Shown here in pieces: positions 25,368-35,800 of a stretch of 64,000 bases of DNA. The position numbers were made by a program, and so were the translations under genes. A model generated the notes under the pieces. The model was not told where the DNA came from and searched no databases. It saw nothing but the letters and a program-made list of their open reading frames with translations. Position 1 is the stretch's first letter; every line of letters begins with the position of its first letter. The DNA is from Phycicoccus sp. M110.8. Its GTDB lineage: Bacteria; Actinomycetota; Actinomycetes; Actinomycetales; Dermatophilaceae. Where the stretch lies: contig NZ_JAWDIC010000003.1 of the NCBI RefSeq assembly GCF_032464895.1, positions 310,001 through 374,000 of the forward strand, written 5' to 3'.

Positions 25368-27865
25368 TGTCCTGCTCCTTCCGCCGAGGCGCTGCTACTG
25401 GGGTCCGCCGGCGCCGAGTTGGGAGCGCCGTCGTCGAAGTGCGGCTGCGCCTCGGGGGTCGAGGCCGAGGCCGGCTCGTTGCCCGCCGACCGGATCGCCC
25501 GCCACACGCGCTCGGGCGTGCACGGCATCTGGATGTCGTGCACCCCCATCGGTCGCAACGCGTCCACGACGGCGTTGACCACGGCTGGGGTCGACGCGAT
25601 CGCACCGGCCTCGCCGACTCCCTTGGTACCCAGGGTGTTCGTCGTCGACGGCGACGTGGTGTTGTCGGTGACGAAGCTGATCGTGTCGGCCGCGGTGGGC
25701 AGGGTGTAGTCGACGAACGAGCCGGTGACCAAAGTGCCGTTGTCGTCGAACACGGCCTCCTCCCACAGCGCCTGGGCGATGCCCTGGACGAGGCCCCCGT
25801 GCACCTGCCCCTCGACGATGAGCGGGTTGACGATCTGGCCGACGTCGTCGACGCAGACGTACTTGCGCATGCGGACCTGCCCGGTCTCGGTGTCGACCTC
25901 GACGGCGCACAGGTGGGTCCCGTGCGGGAACGAGAAGCTCTCGGGGTCGAAGGTGGCGTCGGCGTCGATGCCGGACTCCATGCCCTCGGCGAGGTTGTGC
26001 GAGGTGAACTGGGCGGCGGCGACCTCGGTGATGCCGATGCCCTTGTCCGTGCCCTTGACCGTGAACCGGCCGCCCGAGAACTCCAGGTCGTCCACGCTCG
26101 CCTCCAGGAGGTGCGCCGCGACGAGCTTGGCCTTGGCCACCACCTTGTCGGCGGCCCGGACCACGGCCTCGCCACCGACGACGAGCGACCGGGAGCCGTA
26201 GGTGTCCAGGCCGCGGGGGGCGATCTGGGTGTCGCCGTGGAGCACCTCGACGTCCTCGAACGGCACACCGAGCCGGTCGGCGGCGATCTGGCTCCACGCG
26301 GTGACGTGGCCCTGCCCGTGCGGGGAGGTGCCCGTGATGACCTCGACCTTGCCGGTGGGCAGCATCCGGATCGAGGCGTGCTCCCAGCCACCCGCCCCGT
26401 AGTTGAGGGTGCCGAGGACCCGGGAGGGCGCAAGGCCGCACATCTCGGTGAACGTGGAGACGCCGATGCCGAGCTGGACCGGGTCGTTGCGGTCGCGCCG
26501 CTCCTGCTGCTCGCGGCGCAGCGCCTCGTAGTCGAACAGCTCCACGGCCCGCGCGGTCGCGGCCTCGTAGTTGCCCGAGTCGTACGTCATGCCGGCCACC
26601 GAGGTGAACGGGAACTCGTCGTGCGTGATCCAGTTGCGCTCGCGGATCTCGAGCGGGTCGACGCCGACCTCGGCCGCCAGCTCGTCCATGAGCCGCTCGA
26701 TCGCGTACGTCGCCTCGGGCCGGCCGGCGCCGCGGTACGCGTCGACCCACGTCGTGTTGGTGAGGACGGTGCGGACCGTGAACCGGTAGGCGTCGAACTT
26801 GTAGATCGCGTTGAACATCCACGCGCCGAGGACCGGGACACCGCCGCCGACGAGGCCGACGTAGGCACCGAGGTTCGCGACGAGGTCGACCTTGAGCGCG
26901 GTGACCTTGCCCTCCTTGGTCGCCGCGAGCGTGAGCGTCTGGTACTGGTCGCGGCCGTGGTGGCCGGAGACCAGCGACTCCGAGCGGGTCTCGGTGTACT
27001 TGACCGGCTTGCCGACGTGGCGGGCCACGGCGAGGGTCACGAACTCCTCGGCCGTGGTCTGCAGCTTGCCGCCGAAGCCGCCGCCCACGTCGGGGGCGAT
27101 GACGCGGACCTTCGACTCCGGCATACCCGTCGTGGCGGCGATGAGGAAGCGCAGGATGTGCGGCACCTGCGTCGAGGTCCACACGGTCACCTGCTCCCCC
27201 GTCGGGTCGACCACGGTCGAGCGGGGCTCCATGAAGGAGGGGATGAGGCGCTGCTGGCGGTACTCGCGCTCGATGACGATGCCGTCGGCGCGCGCCTTCT
27301 CGATCGCCTCGTCGACGTCGCCGCCGGTGCCGCCCTGCGCCGAGTCGAGCGTCCACACCGCGGAGGTGTTGGTGCCCAGGTCGGGGTGGGCCAGGACGGC
27401 GTCGCTGACCGCCTCCTTGGCGTCGAGCACCGCGGGGAGCTCGTCGTAGTCGACGTCCACGAGCTCCGCGGCGTCGCGGGCTGCGGCCGCGGTCCGGGCC
27501 ACGACGGCGGCGACGATCTCGCCGGCGCAGGCGACTCGGTCGATGGCGAACGGCAGGTGGGCGGGCGTCTTCTGGTCGGTGGTGATCGGCCACGCGTTGG
27601 CGACGGCGCCCTGGCCGTCGCGCACGTCGGCGCCGGTGAGGACGGCCACGACACCGGGCGCCTGGCGGGCGGCCTCGGTGTCGATGCCCGCGATGGTCGC
27701 GTGGGCGACGGGGCTGCGGACCATCGCGATGTGCAGCATGCCCGGCAGCTGGAGGTTGTCGGTCCAGCGGGTGCGGCCGGTGATGAGGCGTTGGTCCTCC
27801 TTGCGCAGCCGCGCCCTGCCGACCTCGCCCGCCGCCGTGTCGGGGCGGTCGTCGACGGCGGTCAC
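25364..27865 (-). CDS. coxL: Molybdenum-binding large subunit, form II CO-dehydrogenase type
   Basis: The protein has 833 residues from a GTG overlapping the coxS stop. The aldehyde oxidase/xanthine dehydrogenase N-terminal domain begins near residue 20 ([20 protein letters not shown]). Molybdopterin contacts include [15 protein letters not shown] and GSSPHGQG-like [17 protein letters not shown], and the C-terminus has [20 protein letters not shown] with the active-site Glu. The active-site loop reads AYRGAGR at residues 376-382, the form II signature, rather than the AYXCSFR of proven form I CO dehydrogenases. CO oxidation is therefore not assured; another hydroxylation substrate is quite possible. 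Confidence 0.92.
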   Translation of the reverse strand: MTAVDDRPDTAAGEVGRARLRKEDQRLITGRTRWTDNLQLPGMLHIAMVRSPVAHATIAGIDTEAARQAPGVVAVLTGADVRDGQGAVANAWPITTDQKTPAHLPFAIDRVACAGEIVAAVVARTAAAARDAAELVDVDYDELPAVLDAKEAVSDAVLAHPDLGTNTSAVWTLDSAQGGTGGDVDEAIEKARADGIVIEREYRQQRLIPSFMEPRSTVVDPTGEQVTVWTSTQVPHILRFLIAATTGMPESKVRVIAPDVGGGFGGKLQTTAEEFVTLAVARHVGKPVKYTETRSESLVSGHHGRDQYQTLTLAATKEGKVTALKVDLVANLGAYVGLVGGGVPVLGAWMFNAIYKFDAYRFTVRTVLTNTTWVDAYRGAGRPEATYAIERLMDELAAEVGVDPLEIRERNWITHDEFPFTSVAGMTYDSGNYEAATARAVELFDYEALRREQQERRDRNDPVQLGIGVSTFTEMCGLAPSRVLGTLNYGAGGWEHASIRMLPTGKVEVITGTSPHGQGHVTAWSQIAADRLGVPFEDVEVLHGDTQIAPRGLDTYGSRSLVVGGEAVVRAADKVVAKAKLVAAHLLEASVDDLEFSGGRFTVKGTDKGIGITEVAAAQFTSHNLAEGMESGIDADATFDPESFSFPHGTHLCAVEVDTETGQVRMRKYVCVDDVGQIVNPLIVEGQVHGGLVQGIAQALWEEAVFDDNGTLVTGSFVDYTLPTAADTISFVTDNTTSPSTTNTLGTKGVGEAGAIASTPAVVNAVVDALRPMGVHDIQMPCTPERVWRAIRSAGNEPASASTPEAQPHFDDGAPNSAPADPSSSASAEGAGQ

Positions 27866-28344
27866 GACTGTGCTCCCGCGGTGGCGCCCTGGCCGGCCGC
27901 CTGCTGCACGGCCTTGACGATGTTGTGGTAGCCGGTGCAGCGGCACAGGTTGCCCTCGAGGCCGACCCGGATCTCCTCCTCGGAGGGGTTCGGGTTGTCG
28001 TTCAGGACGTCGATGGCCTGCATGATCATGCCGGGCGTGCAGTACCCGCACTGGAGCGCGTGGCACTCGTGGAAGGCCTTCTGCACCGGGTGCAGCTCGC
28101 CCCCGCTCGCGATGCCCTCGATGGTGGTGACCTCGTGCCCGTCGGCCTGGACCGCGAGGACGTTGCACGACTTCACGCTGTGCCCGTCGAGGTGGACCGT
28201 GCAGGCACCGCAGTTGCTGGTGTCGCAGCCCACGACCGTGCCGGTCTTGCCGAGCGTCTCTCGCAGGTAGTGGACGAGGAGCGTTCGCGGCTCGACCTCG
28301 TCGGAGTAGTCGACGCCGTCGACCGTCACGTTGATGCGGGTCAT
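27862..28344 (-). CDS. coxS: 2Fe-2S small subunit of the CO-dehydrogenase-type enzyme
   Basis: The protein has 160 residues. It carries both clusters of the family: the plant-type ferredoxin site [15 protein letters not shown] near 42-56 and the helical-domain site, CGYCTPGM near 101 and CRCTGY near 136. The start at 28344 ([15 protein letters not shown]) has GAGAGGTGATC just upstream. It relays electrons from the molybdenum centre to FAD. It is the first structural subunit, 97 bases after the xdhC-like gene, so a second promoter may lie in that gap. Confidence 0.95.
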   Translation of the reverse strand: MTRINVTVDGVDYSDEVEPRTLLVHYLRETLGKTGTVVGCDTSNCGACTVHLDGHSVKSCNVLAVQADGHEVTTIEGIASGGELHPVQKAFHECHALQCGYCTPGMIMQAIDVLNDNPNPSEEEIRVGLEGNLCRCTGYHNIVKAVQQAAGQGATAGAQS

Positions 28345-28441
28345 TCGATCACCTCTCTGTGTTCGAAAACGCTGCGCGGGTGCGCCCTGCACGACCCCGG
28401 CTCCTCGGATCCTCACCCGAGCGGGCCGCGGTCCACAACCA

Positions 28442-29671
28442 TCACTGCGGATGGTTCGTCGGGTGGGGCTCTCCTTCCCCGAGCCCCGGGGGAAGCGCGT
28501 GGGCCGGCTCGGGGGCCAGCTCGGCGCCGTGGTGGTGGATGGGTCCCTCGCGGTGGGCGAGCCGCTCGCCGCGGCCGCCCCAGCGCAGCGCCACGATCTC
28601 GGCCGCGATGCTGACGGCGGTCTCCTCGGGCGTGCGCGCGCCGAGGTCGAGGCCGATGGGGCTGGACAGGCGCGCGAGCTCGTCCTCGGACAGCCCCGCC
28701 TCGCGCAGGCGCTCAAGGCGGTCCTCGTGGGTACGCCGCGAGCCCATGGCCCCGACGAAGCCGACCTCCGGCAGCCGGAGCGCGATCTCGAGGACGGGGA
28801 CGTCGAACTTGGGGTCGTGGGTCAGCACGCAGACCACGGTCCTGCCGTCGACCCGTCCGGCGTCGCGCTCGGCCTCGAGGTAGCGGTGCGGCCACTGGAC
28901 CACGACCTCGTCCGCGTCGGGGAACCGTGACCGAGTCGCGAAGACCGGCCGCGCGTCGCAGACGGTGACCCGGTAGCCGAGGAAGTGTCCCTGGCGCGCG
29001 ACGGCAGCGGCGAAGTCGATGGCGCCGAAGACGAGCATCCGCGGGCGGGGCGCGTACGACGCGACGAACACCCGCATGCCCTCACCACGGCGCTCGCCGT
29101 CGGGGCCGTAAGTGAGCGTCTCCGTCCGGCCGGACGCGAGCAGCCCCCTGGCGTCGTCGGCGACGGCGTCGTCGGCGCGAGCGCTGCCGAGCGAGCCCTC
29201 GACCGCGGGCCGGGTGCCCTCGGAGAACTCGCCCTCCGGCCGCACGACCAGCCGGCGCCCGACGCGCGACGGGTCCGGGTGCTCGATGACGGTGGCCACC
29301 GCGACCGGGCGGCCCGCCTCGACGTCGGCCGCGACCTCCTCGAGCTGGGGGAAGGTGGTGCGGTCGACCGCCTCGACGAACACGTCGAGGATGCCCCCGC
29401 AGGTGAGGCCCACGGCATACGCGTCGTCGTCGCTCACGCCGTAGCGCTGCAGCTGCGGCACGCCGTCGGCGACCACCGACTGCGCCAGCTCGTAGACGGC
29501 GCCCTCGACGCACCCGCCGGACACCGAGCCCACCGCCTCGCCGCCCGGGCCGACGAGCATCGCCGCACCGGGCTGGCGCGGGGCCGAGCGCCACGTGCCG
29601 ACGACCGTGCCGACCCCCACGGTCGCGCCCGCCCGCCACCACTGCAGCAGCTCGCCCATCACGTCACGCAC
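28442..29671 (-). CDS. XdhC/CoxF-family molybdenum hydroxylase maturation factor
   Basis: The protein has 409 residues from the GTG at 29671 ([11 protein letters not shown], the usual opening of this family), overlapping the VWA gene by eight bases. The XdhC N-terminal domain has [20 protein letters not shown] and [14 protein letters not shown] with the conserved Cys. The Rossmann C-terminal domain has [20 protein letters not shown] and [19 protein letters not shown]. Such proteins bind the molybdenum cofactor and insert or sulfurate it. The last 50 residues are a His/Pro/Gly-rich tail. Alternative starts at 29662 and 29659 exist. Confidence 0.9.
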   Translation of the reverse strand: MRDVMGELLQWWRAGATVGVGTVVGTWRSAPRQPGAAMLVGPGGEAVGSVSGGCVEGAVYELAQSVVADGVPQLQRYGVSDDDAYAVGLTCGGILDVFVEAVDRTTFPQLEEVAADVEAGRPVAVATVIEHPDPSRVGRRLVVRPEGEFSEGTRPAVEGSLGSARADDAVADDARGLLASGRTETLTYGPDGERRGEGMRVFVASYAPRPRMLVFGAIDFAAAVARQGHFLGYRVTVCDARPVFATRSRFPDADEVVVQWPHRYLEAERDAGRVDGRTVVCVLTHDPKFDVPVLEIALRLPEVGFVGAMGSRRTHEDRLERLREAGLSEDELARLSSPIGLDLGARTPEETAVSIAAEIVALRWGGRGERLAHREGPIHHHGAELAPEPAHALPPGLGEGEPHPTNHPQ

Positions 29672-30797
29672 GCGCCACCACCTCCACGAGCTCCTCGAAG
29701 GTCGCCATCGAGTGGCCTGCCACGAAGTCGTCGACGTGCGGCAGCGCCGCGACCACCCCCTGCTGCACCGGCTGGTAGCCGGCCTTGCCCCTGTGCGGGT
29801 TGACCCACACGACCCGGTGTGCGAGGGCCCGCAGCCGGCGCATCTGCTCGCCGAGGGCGGCCGGGTCCGACCGCTCCCAGCCGTCGCTGAACAGCACGAC
29901 GACCGCCCCGCGGGCCATCCCCCGCCGGCCCCAGCGGTCGAGGAACGCGCCCACCCCCTCGGCCAGCCGGGTGCCACCGGCCCAGTCGGGCACGACGTCC
30001 CCGCAGGACGCGAGGGCACGGTCGGCGTCGCGCTGGCGCAGGGCGCGCGTGACGTGGGTGAGGCGGGTGCCGAGCGTGAACACCTCCACGGGCAGGCCGG
30101 AGGTGGCGTACGCGTGGGCGAGCCGCAGCAGCGAGTCGGCGTAGCCGCTCATCGACCCCGAGACGTCGACGAGCAGCACGACGCGACGCGGCCGGGTGCC
30201 GCGTCGGCGCCAGGCGATCGGGCCCGGCTCCCCCATGCGGCGCAGCTGGTCCCGCAGGGTGCGGTGGGCGTCGACGGAGCCGCGCGGCGCGGCGGTCCAG
30301 CGGTGCGCCCTGCGGCGGGGCGCCCGCGGCCGCAGGTGGGCGAACAGGTCGGAGAGCCGGGCGCGCTCGGCGGGGCTGAGGGCCGCGACGTCCCGGTGGC
30401 GCAGCACCTCGGTGTCGCTGGCGGTCGCGCGCAGGACGTCGTCCTCGGCGGCCGCGCCGGTCCCGGCGTCCACCGCGTCGAGCGAGGCCTGCGGCACCGT
30501 CGCAGGCTGGGCCTGCCGCGGCCGGCTCCGCGCGCGCTCGAGGCCGAACCACGCGGCATACACCTGGTCGTAGCGCTCGAGGTCCGCCGGTGATCCGCAC
30601 AGGGTCGCCCGGCCCGCCACGTAGACGCCGCGCTCCGATCCGGCGCCGACCTCGGCGACGGCCTGCAGGTACGTGCGCTCGCGGTCGGCCGTCACGGCGA
30701 CGCCGGCGGCGCGCAGCGCGCGGGCGAAGCCGAGCAGGATCGCGTCCGGTGCGTGGTCGCCCCCCACGGGGACGGCCGCCTCGGTCGTCACGCTCAT
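29664..30797 (-). CDS. coxE: VWA-domain protein, CoxE-like
   Basis: The protein has 377 residues. The C-terminal half is a von Willebrand A domain with a complete MIDAS site: VVLLVDVSGSMSGYADSL near residue 208 (D-x-S-x-S), a Thr in DWAGGTRLAEGVGAFLD and the Asp in VLFSDGWERSDPAALG. The N-terminal half is charged and helical. With the MoxR ATPase upstream (ATGA overlap) it forms the CoxD/CoxE pair thought to build the copper-sulfur or related active site of CO dehydrogenases. Confidence 0.9.
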   Translation of the reverse strand: MSVTTEAAVPVGGDHAPDAILLGFARALRAAGVAVTADRERTYLQAVAEVGAGSERGVYVAGRATLCGSPADLERYDQVYAAWFGLERARSRPRQAQPATVPQASLDAVDAGTGAAAEDDVLRATASDTEVLRHRDVAALSPAERARLSDLFAHLRPRAPRRRAHRWTAAPRGSVDAHRTLRDQLRRMGEPGPIAWRRRGTRPRRVVLLVDVSGSMSGYADSLLRLAHAYATSGLPVEVFTLGTRLTHVTRALRQRDADRALASCGDVVPDWAGGTRLAEGVGAFLDRWGRRGMARGAVVVLFSDGWERSDPAALGEQMRRLRALAHRVVWVNPHRGKAGYQPVQQGVVAALPHVDDFVAGHSMATFEELVEVVARA

Positions 30798-31687
30798 CGC
30801 GACAGGATCCGGTCGAGGGCGGCGCGGACGCGCTCGGCGTCCTCGCGGTACTTCACGGCGGCGCCGAGGCTGACCGCCGCGGTCTCGAGGTCGAGGTCGC
30901 GGGCGCCGAGCTCCTGCAGGGCGCGCGCCCAGTCGAGGGTCTCGGCGACTCCCGGTGGCTTGACGAGGCCGCCGTCGTCGCGCATCCGGTGGACGGCCGA
31001 GACGACCTGTGCCGCAAGGGTTTCCGACACCTCGGGTGCGCGGCTGCGCACGATCTCGAGCTCGCGCTCCAGGCCCGGGTGGTCGATCCAGTGGTAGAGG
31101 CAGCGACGCTTGAGGGCGTCGTGCAGCTCGCGGGTGCGGTTCGAGGTGAGGACGACGACGGGTGGCGTCGCGGCGGTCACCGTGCCGAGCTCGGGGATCG
31201 TGACCTGCCACGTCGAGAGCACCTCAAGCAGGAACGCCTCGAACTCGTCGTCGGCGCGGTCCACCTCGTCGACGAGCAGGACGGCGGGCGCGTCCCGCAG
31301 GGCGCGCAGCACCGGGCGGTCGAGCAGGAACCGCTGGTCGAACAGCTGCTCCTCCACCGCGCGGACGTCGCCGGCCGCGTCGGCCGCCACGGCCTCGACC
31401 GCGCGCAGGTGCAGGATCTGGCGCGGGAAGTCCCAGTCGTAGAGGGCCTGGCTCGCGTCGATGCCCTCGTAGCACTGCAGCCGGATCAGCGGCAGGTCCA
31501 GCGCCCCGGCGACCGCCTCGGCGAGGGCCGTCTTGCCGGTGCCGGGCTCGCCCTCCAGCAGCAGCGGGCGCTGGAGGCGCAGGGCGAGCCAGGTGACCGT
31601 GGTGAGGGCGTCGTCGGCGAGGTACCCGGTGGAGGCGAGACCGTCGCGGAGGTCCCCCGTCGTCGCGAAGGCCTCCCGTGGCTCCAT
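30794..31687 (-). CDS. coxD: MoxR-family AAA ATPase, CoxD-like
   Basis: The protein has 297 residues from the ATG at 31687. AAA+ landmarks are RPLLLEGEPGTGKTALAEAV (Walker A) near residue 35, VLLVDEVDRADDEFEAFLLE (Walker B) near 125, and VLTSNRTRELHDALKRRCLY (sensor 1 and arginine finger). MoxR ATPases pair with VWA proteins as chaperones for metalloenzyme assembly, and the coupled VWA gene supports this. In Oligotropha CoxD acts on the molybdenum-copper site. Confidence 0.93.
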   Translation of the reverse strand: MEPREAFATTGDLRDGLASTGYLADDALTTVTWLALRLQRPLLLEGEPGTGKTALAEAVAGALDLPLIRLQCYEGIDASQALYDWDFPRQILHLRAVEAVAADAAGDVRAVEEQLFDQRFLLDRPVLRALRDAPAVLLVDEVDRADDEFEAFLLEVLSTWQVTIPELGTVTAATPPVVVLTSNRTRELHDALKRRCLYHWIDHPGLERELEIVRSRAPEVSETLAAQVVSAVHRMRDDGGLVKPPGVAETLDWARALQELGARDLDLETAAVSLGAAVKYREDAERVRAALDRILSR

Positions 31688-31756
31688 GGGCTCAGCATCA
31701 CAAATGCCCAGCCCGGAAGGAACCCCCACGACGGAACCCGCGCGACGGGCGGTCGG

Positions 31757-32350
31757 TCAGGCGAGGTCGGCGGGCGTGTCCGTGTCGCGCCCCGTGGCGA
31801 GGTCGCCGCACTCGACCACAAGGTGGTCGTGCGTGGCGAGGTAGTCCCGGGCCCCGACGTCGCCCCGCAGGCTCCCCAGGACCCCCTCCCAGTGGTCGCG
31901 CCCGATCACGACGGGGTGGCCGGGGGGACCACTGTATGCCGCGCGGCCGAGGGCACGGCGCCCGTCACCCCCCGCCGCGGTCGCCGCAGCGGCGACCGCG
32001 GTGGTGACCCGGCGGACGACCTCGGCGTCGACGTCGGGCAGGTCCACCAGGAGCAGGCAGACGGCCTGCGCGCCGGTCTCCCGCACCGCGGTGAGGCCGG
32101 CGCGCAGCGACGCGGCCTGCCCCGTGGCCCAGTCGGGCGCCTCGACGACGAGGTCGGCGGCACCGGCATACCGGCGCACCTCCTGCGCCTGCGCGCCGAC
32201 GACGACGAGCACGGGGCTGCAGCCGCCCTCGCGCAGGACGGCGAGGCCGCGCTCGACGAACCGGCGCCCGGAGGGCTCGCGCAGCAGGGCCTTGGCTCCG
32301 CCCATCCGCCGCCCCCCGCCCGCGGCCAGCAGCAGGCCGGCGGTGGTCAC
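31757..32350 (-). CDS. MobA/MocA-like nucleotidyltransferase
   Basis: The protein has about 197 residues from the GTG at 32350 (TTAGLLLAAGGGRRMGGAKA). The NTP-transferase motif L-A-A-G-G-x-R-R-M-G-x-x-K is intact and CLLLVDLPDVDAEVV supplies the metal-binding Asp. A C-terminal PPGHPVVIGRDHW segment matches MocA-type proteins, which attach CMP (or GMP) to molybdopterin to give the dinucleotide cofactor used by this enzyme family. A GTG at 32386 would add 12 residues. It heads the molybdenum hydroxylase operon, 69 bases before the MoxR gene. Confidence 0.85.
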   Translation of the reverse strand: MTTAGLLLAAGGGRRMGGAKALLREPSGRRFVERGLAVLREGGCSPVLVVVGAQAQEVRRYAGAADLVVEAPDWATGQAASLRAGLTAVRETGAQAVCLLLVDLPDVDAEVVRRVTTAVAAAATAAGGDGRRALGRAAYSGPPGHPVVIGRDHWEGVLGSLRGDVGARDYLATHDHLVVECGDLATGRDTDTPADLA

Positions 32351-32410
32351 GGGGACGGGCTCCGGCGCACGGCCCCACCCTGCCACGGCCGCGCGCGGTC
32401 CGCCGTCAGG

Positions 32411-32713
32411 TCAGCGGGGGTCGTCCCCGCCGGCGCGGCCGTCGTCGAACTGGCCCGGCTCGGCGGGGTCCTCGACGTACCGGTTGCCGGCCACGAGCTC
32501 GGTGGCGACGGCGTCGACCCACCGCGCCGGCTGGTCCACCACGCCCTGCTCGGCGAGCGCCTGCACCAGCGTCGTGCGGACGGCACCGACCTCCTTGCCG
32601 GGGGCGTCGCGGCCCACGGTGTCGATGACCTCCTGGATCACCGCCTGGGTCCGGCGGTGCCGGGCGTGCTGGTCGTCCTGCATCTGGGCCAGGTCGCGGT
32701 CCTGCTCGCTCAT
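32411..32713 (-). CDS. Small charged protein, function unknown
   Basis: The protein has 100 residues from the ATG at 32713, behind GGAGA. It is rich in Gln, Asp, Arg and Ala, with an N-terminal helical stretch (DLAQMQDDQHARHRRTQAVI), no signal peptide and no membrane helix. An open frame continues to 32743, but the ATG at 32713 has the better ribosome site. It stands between the cox operon and the large carboxylase, on the same strand as both, with 60 bases to the MobA-like gene. I do not recognise a family. Confidence 0.65.
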   Translation of the reverse strand: MSEQDRDLAQMQDDQHARHRRTQAVIQEVIDTVGRDAPGKEVGAVRTTLVQALAEQGVVDQPARWVDAVATELVAGNRYVEDPAEPGQFDDGRAGGDDPR

Positions 32714-32836
32714 CACGTCTCCTTCGGGTGGGGAAGCTTCCACCTCCCGATACCCAGCCTCGGCGCGGTCATGCCCGCCCGCCCGCGGGCACAGCAGGGG
32801 CGGGACCGCCGCAGCGGCCCCGCCCCGACACCGCTC

Positions 32837-35800
32837 TCAGCCCTTGAGGCCGGCCTCGACCGCGGCGATGATCCGCGGACGCAGCTCGGAGGCCGTGATG
32901 ACCGCGTCCACCGACCCGACCTGGACCGCGCGGTGGATGCTGTGCACCGAGTCGAACTCGGACGCGACCTGCCCGAGCTTCTCCGAGCGCACCGACGCGC
33001 GGACCTCGGCCAGCTCGGTCGCCAGCTCGGCCCGGCGCGCCCCCGTGGCGGCGTTGACGGCTGCCTCCAGCTCGGTGACCCGCGGGTCCGCCGCGGTCCG
33101 GGCGTCGACGTCGCGCGAGAACACCACGGCGGCCGCGGGCGCGCCGCCGATGACGGAGGCGAACGAGCCCTCGACCGCGAGCACGGTCATCCGCGGGTTG
33201 AGCGCCTTGGAGAACACCACGAACGCGCCACCGTGGTAGCGGCTGACGACGCAGAACACGATCGGCCCGTCGAAGTTGACGATGGCCCGGCCGATCTCGG
33301 CGCCGTACTCGAGCTGCAGCTGGCGCATCGACTCGGGCGACCCGTCGAAGCCGGACAGGTTGGCCAGCACGACGACCGGGCGGTTGCCCGACGCCGCGTT
33401 GATCGCGCGCGCCGTCTTCTTGGACGACCGCGGGAACAGCGTGCCCGCGGTGTACGTGTCGGGGCCGTCGGTGGGCGGGAAGCCGCGGCGGGCGACGTTC
33501 TTGGACTCGATCCCGATGAGGCACACGGGGATCCCGCCGAGGTGGGCGTCCTGGACCACCGAGGTCTCGGCGTCGGCCATGCCGGCCCAGCGCTCGAGGG
33601 TCGGGTGGTCCTGGTCGGCCACGGCCGCCATGAGCGTGCGGATGTCGAACGCCTTCTTGCGGTCGGGGTTGGTCGCCGCCGAGAAGATGTCGCCGATCGT
33701 CGTGAACCCGGAGTCCGGCAGCTCGTGCGGGAAGGCGGTGACGTCGCGGTCGACCGGGTCGGACGTCCTCGCCCGACGGGGGCCGTCCTCGCCCGGGTGG
33801 ACGTACGTGTGGTCGTAGTGCGCCAGCAGGATGTCGCGGGCTCCGGCGAGGTCGGGGGCCCAGTACTGCGCCTGCCCGTTGGGGCCCATGACGCGGTCGT
33901 ACCCGCCGATGCCGTGGTTGTCCTCCGCGCTGACGCCGCCGGAGAAGTCGAGCGACTGCTTGCCGGTGAGCACCATCGCGCTGTCCGGCGTCATGACCAG
34001 GATGCCCTTGGTGTGCATGAGCATCGTGGCCTCGGCGTTCCAGTACGGCTGGGCGCCCACGTTGATGCCGGCCACGACGATGTTGATCTCGCCGCCGTCC
34101 TGGGTGAACTCCACGATCCGCTTGAGCGCCCGGGCGACCCAGTCCATGTTCTCCGTGCCGGAGTCCATCGAGATGCGCGCACCGGCCGACAGGGCGAACC
34201 ACTCCACCGGCACCCCCATCTCCTGGGCGAGGTCGAGCGCGGCGATGACGCGCGTGCACTCCGCCTCGGAGACGGCCCCGAGCGCCTTGAGCGGGTCACC
34301 GCAGAGCAGGACACGCGTGACGCCCTCGGGGTAGCGCTCGGTGGGCGTCGTGATGACCCCGGCGATGATGCCGGCCTTGTTGAGGCCGTAGGGCCGGTCG
34401 ACCGGGACCAGCGAGCCCAGGTCGTCGAGGTCGTACTCGGTGGCGGTGCCACCCGGGCCCGCGATCATGGCCTGCAGCTCGTACGGGTACACGACGCCGC
34501 GGCGGCGGGCGCGGACGACCTTCTGCGCGTAGTCGTCGAGCGGCTTGAGCCGCTCGGTCGGCGGCTCCTCGACGGAGGTCACGACCCCGGAGCCGGGCTG
34601 GTAGTGGAACCGCGCGGCCAGGGGTGCGCTGGCGCCGTCCGGCGTGGCGATGCGGCCCTGGACGAGGACCTCCTCGATCCCGGCTCCGGCGGTGAGCGGC
34701 GAGATCTTCGCCTGCAGGGCGGTGAGCTGGTCGAGGTCGGCCTCGACCGGCGGCCAGATGTGCACCCACACGTGGTTCATGTCGAGGCGGGCACCGGCCG
34801 CGCCGCGGGCGGACCGGGCGCGGCGGATCGCCTCCAGGCAGTTGGCGATGGCGCGCTCCGCGTGCGGCAGGGCCGTGACCCGTCCCTGCTCGTCGCGCAC
34901 GACGGCCAGCTGGCGCACCTGCGCCAGCGCCACGAGCCGCCGGTCGTCGGAGTTGCCCGGGGCGACGCACTCGTAGAGCAGGACGTCGGCGGGCGCCTCG
35001 AGCCGCGTGACCTCGAAGTCGCGCAACCGCCACAGGTTGAGCCGGCGGCCCACCATGGGGTGCACCCCGCGCACCAGCCGGTCCTCGACCATCGTCCCGT
35101 CCTCGGGACGGAAGCTGAAGTACCCGACCGGGCGCCCGCTGCCGGGGCAGACTGCGACGGCGACGCGTCGCACCTCGCGGGCGAACGGCAGCCCGGTCAG
35201 CGCCGCGGCCAGCCGGGCCGACGCGTCCTCGGGCGACTCGGGCTCGTCCGGCCAGGCGAGGTAGAGGTCGACGACCCCCTCGTGCCCGGCCGCGCGCTCG
35301 GCGAGCTGCGCCGCGACGCCCTCGACGAGGGAGCTCCCCGACGCGAGCTCGTCGACCCGGCCCACGGTCGAGACCAGGCGCGTCGGCCGGCCGTCGAGGG
35401 CGTAGTCGGCCACGGCATACGGCCGCTCGCCGACCTCGACCTCGCGCGGGCCGCTGAGGTCGTGCTCGCGGTAGTGCCGCTTGACCAGCACGGCGAGCAT
35501 CGGCTCGCGGCGCGGGATCCCGCGCTCGAGCCGGTCGGAGAGGAACTGCACGATCTGCTCGGGGATGGCGGCGAGCTCGTCCATCCGCTTCGCCCGCTCC
35601 GGGCCCTCGGGCATGGCCTCGAGCGCGGCGACCTCGTCGGCGACCCCGCCGAGCACGCTGGCCCGGTCGGCGTCGACGAGCGGCTGGTCGAACCAGCGGA
35701 AGCGCACGCTGCGCGCGAGGTCGCCGATGACCGGGAAGCGCAGCTGCGTCGCGACGACGAGCCGGTCGAGCACCTCGCGGGCGGCGGCGTCGAGGGGCGG

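Noticed and set aside
25364-27865. Calling the large subunit a proven form I CO dehydrogenase
   Set aside because: The active loop is AYRGAGR, not AYXCSFR, so only a form II, CO-dehydrogenase-type assignment is supported.
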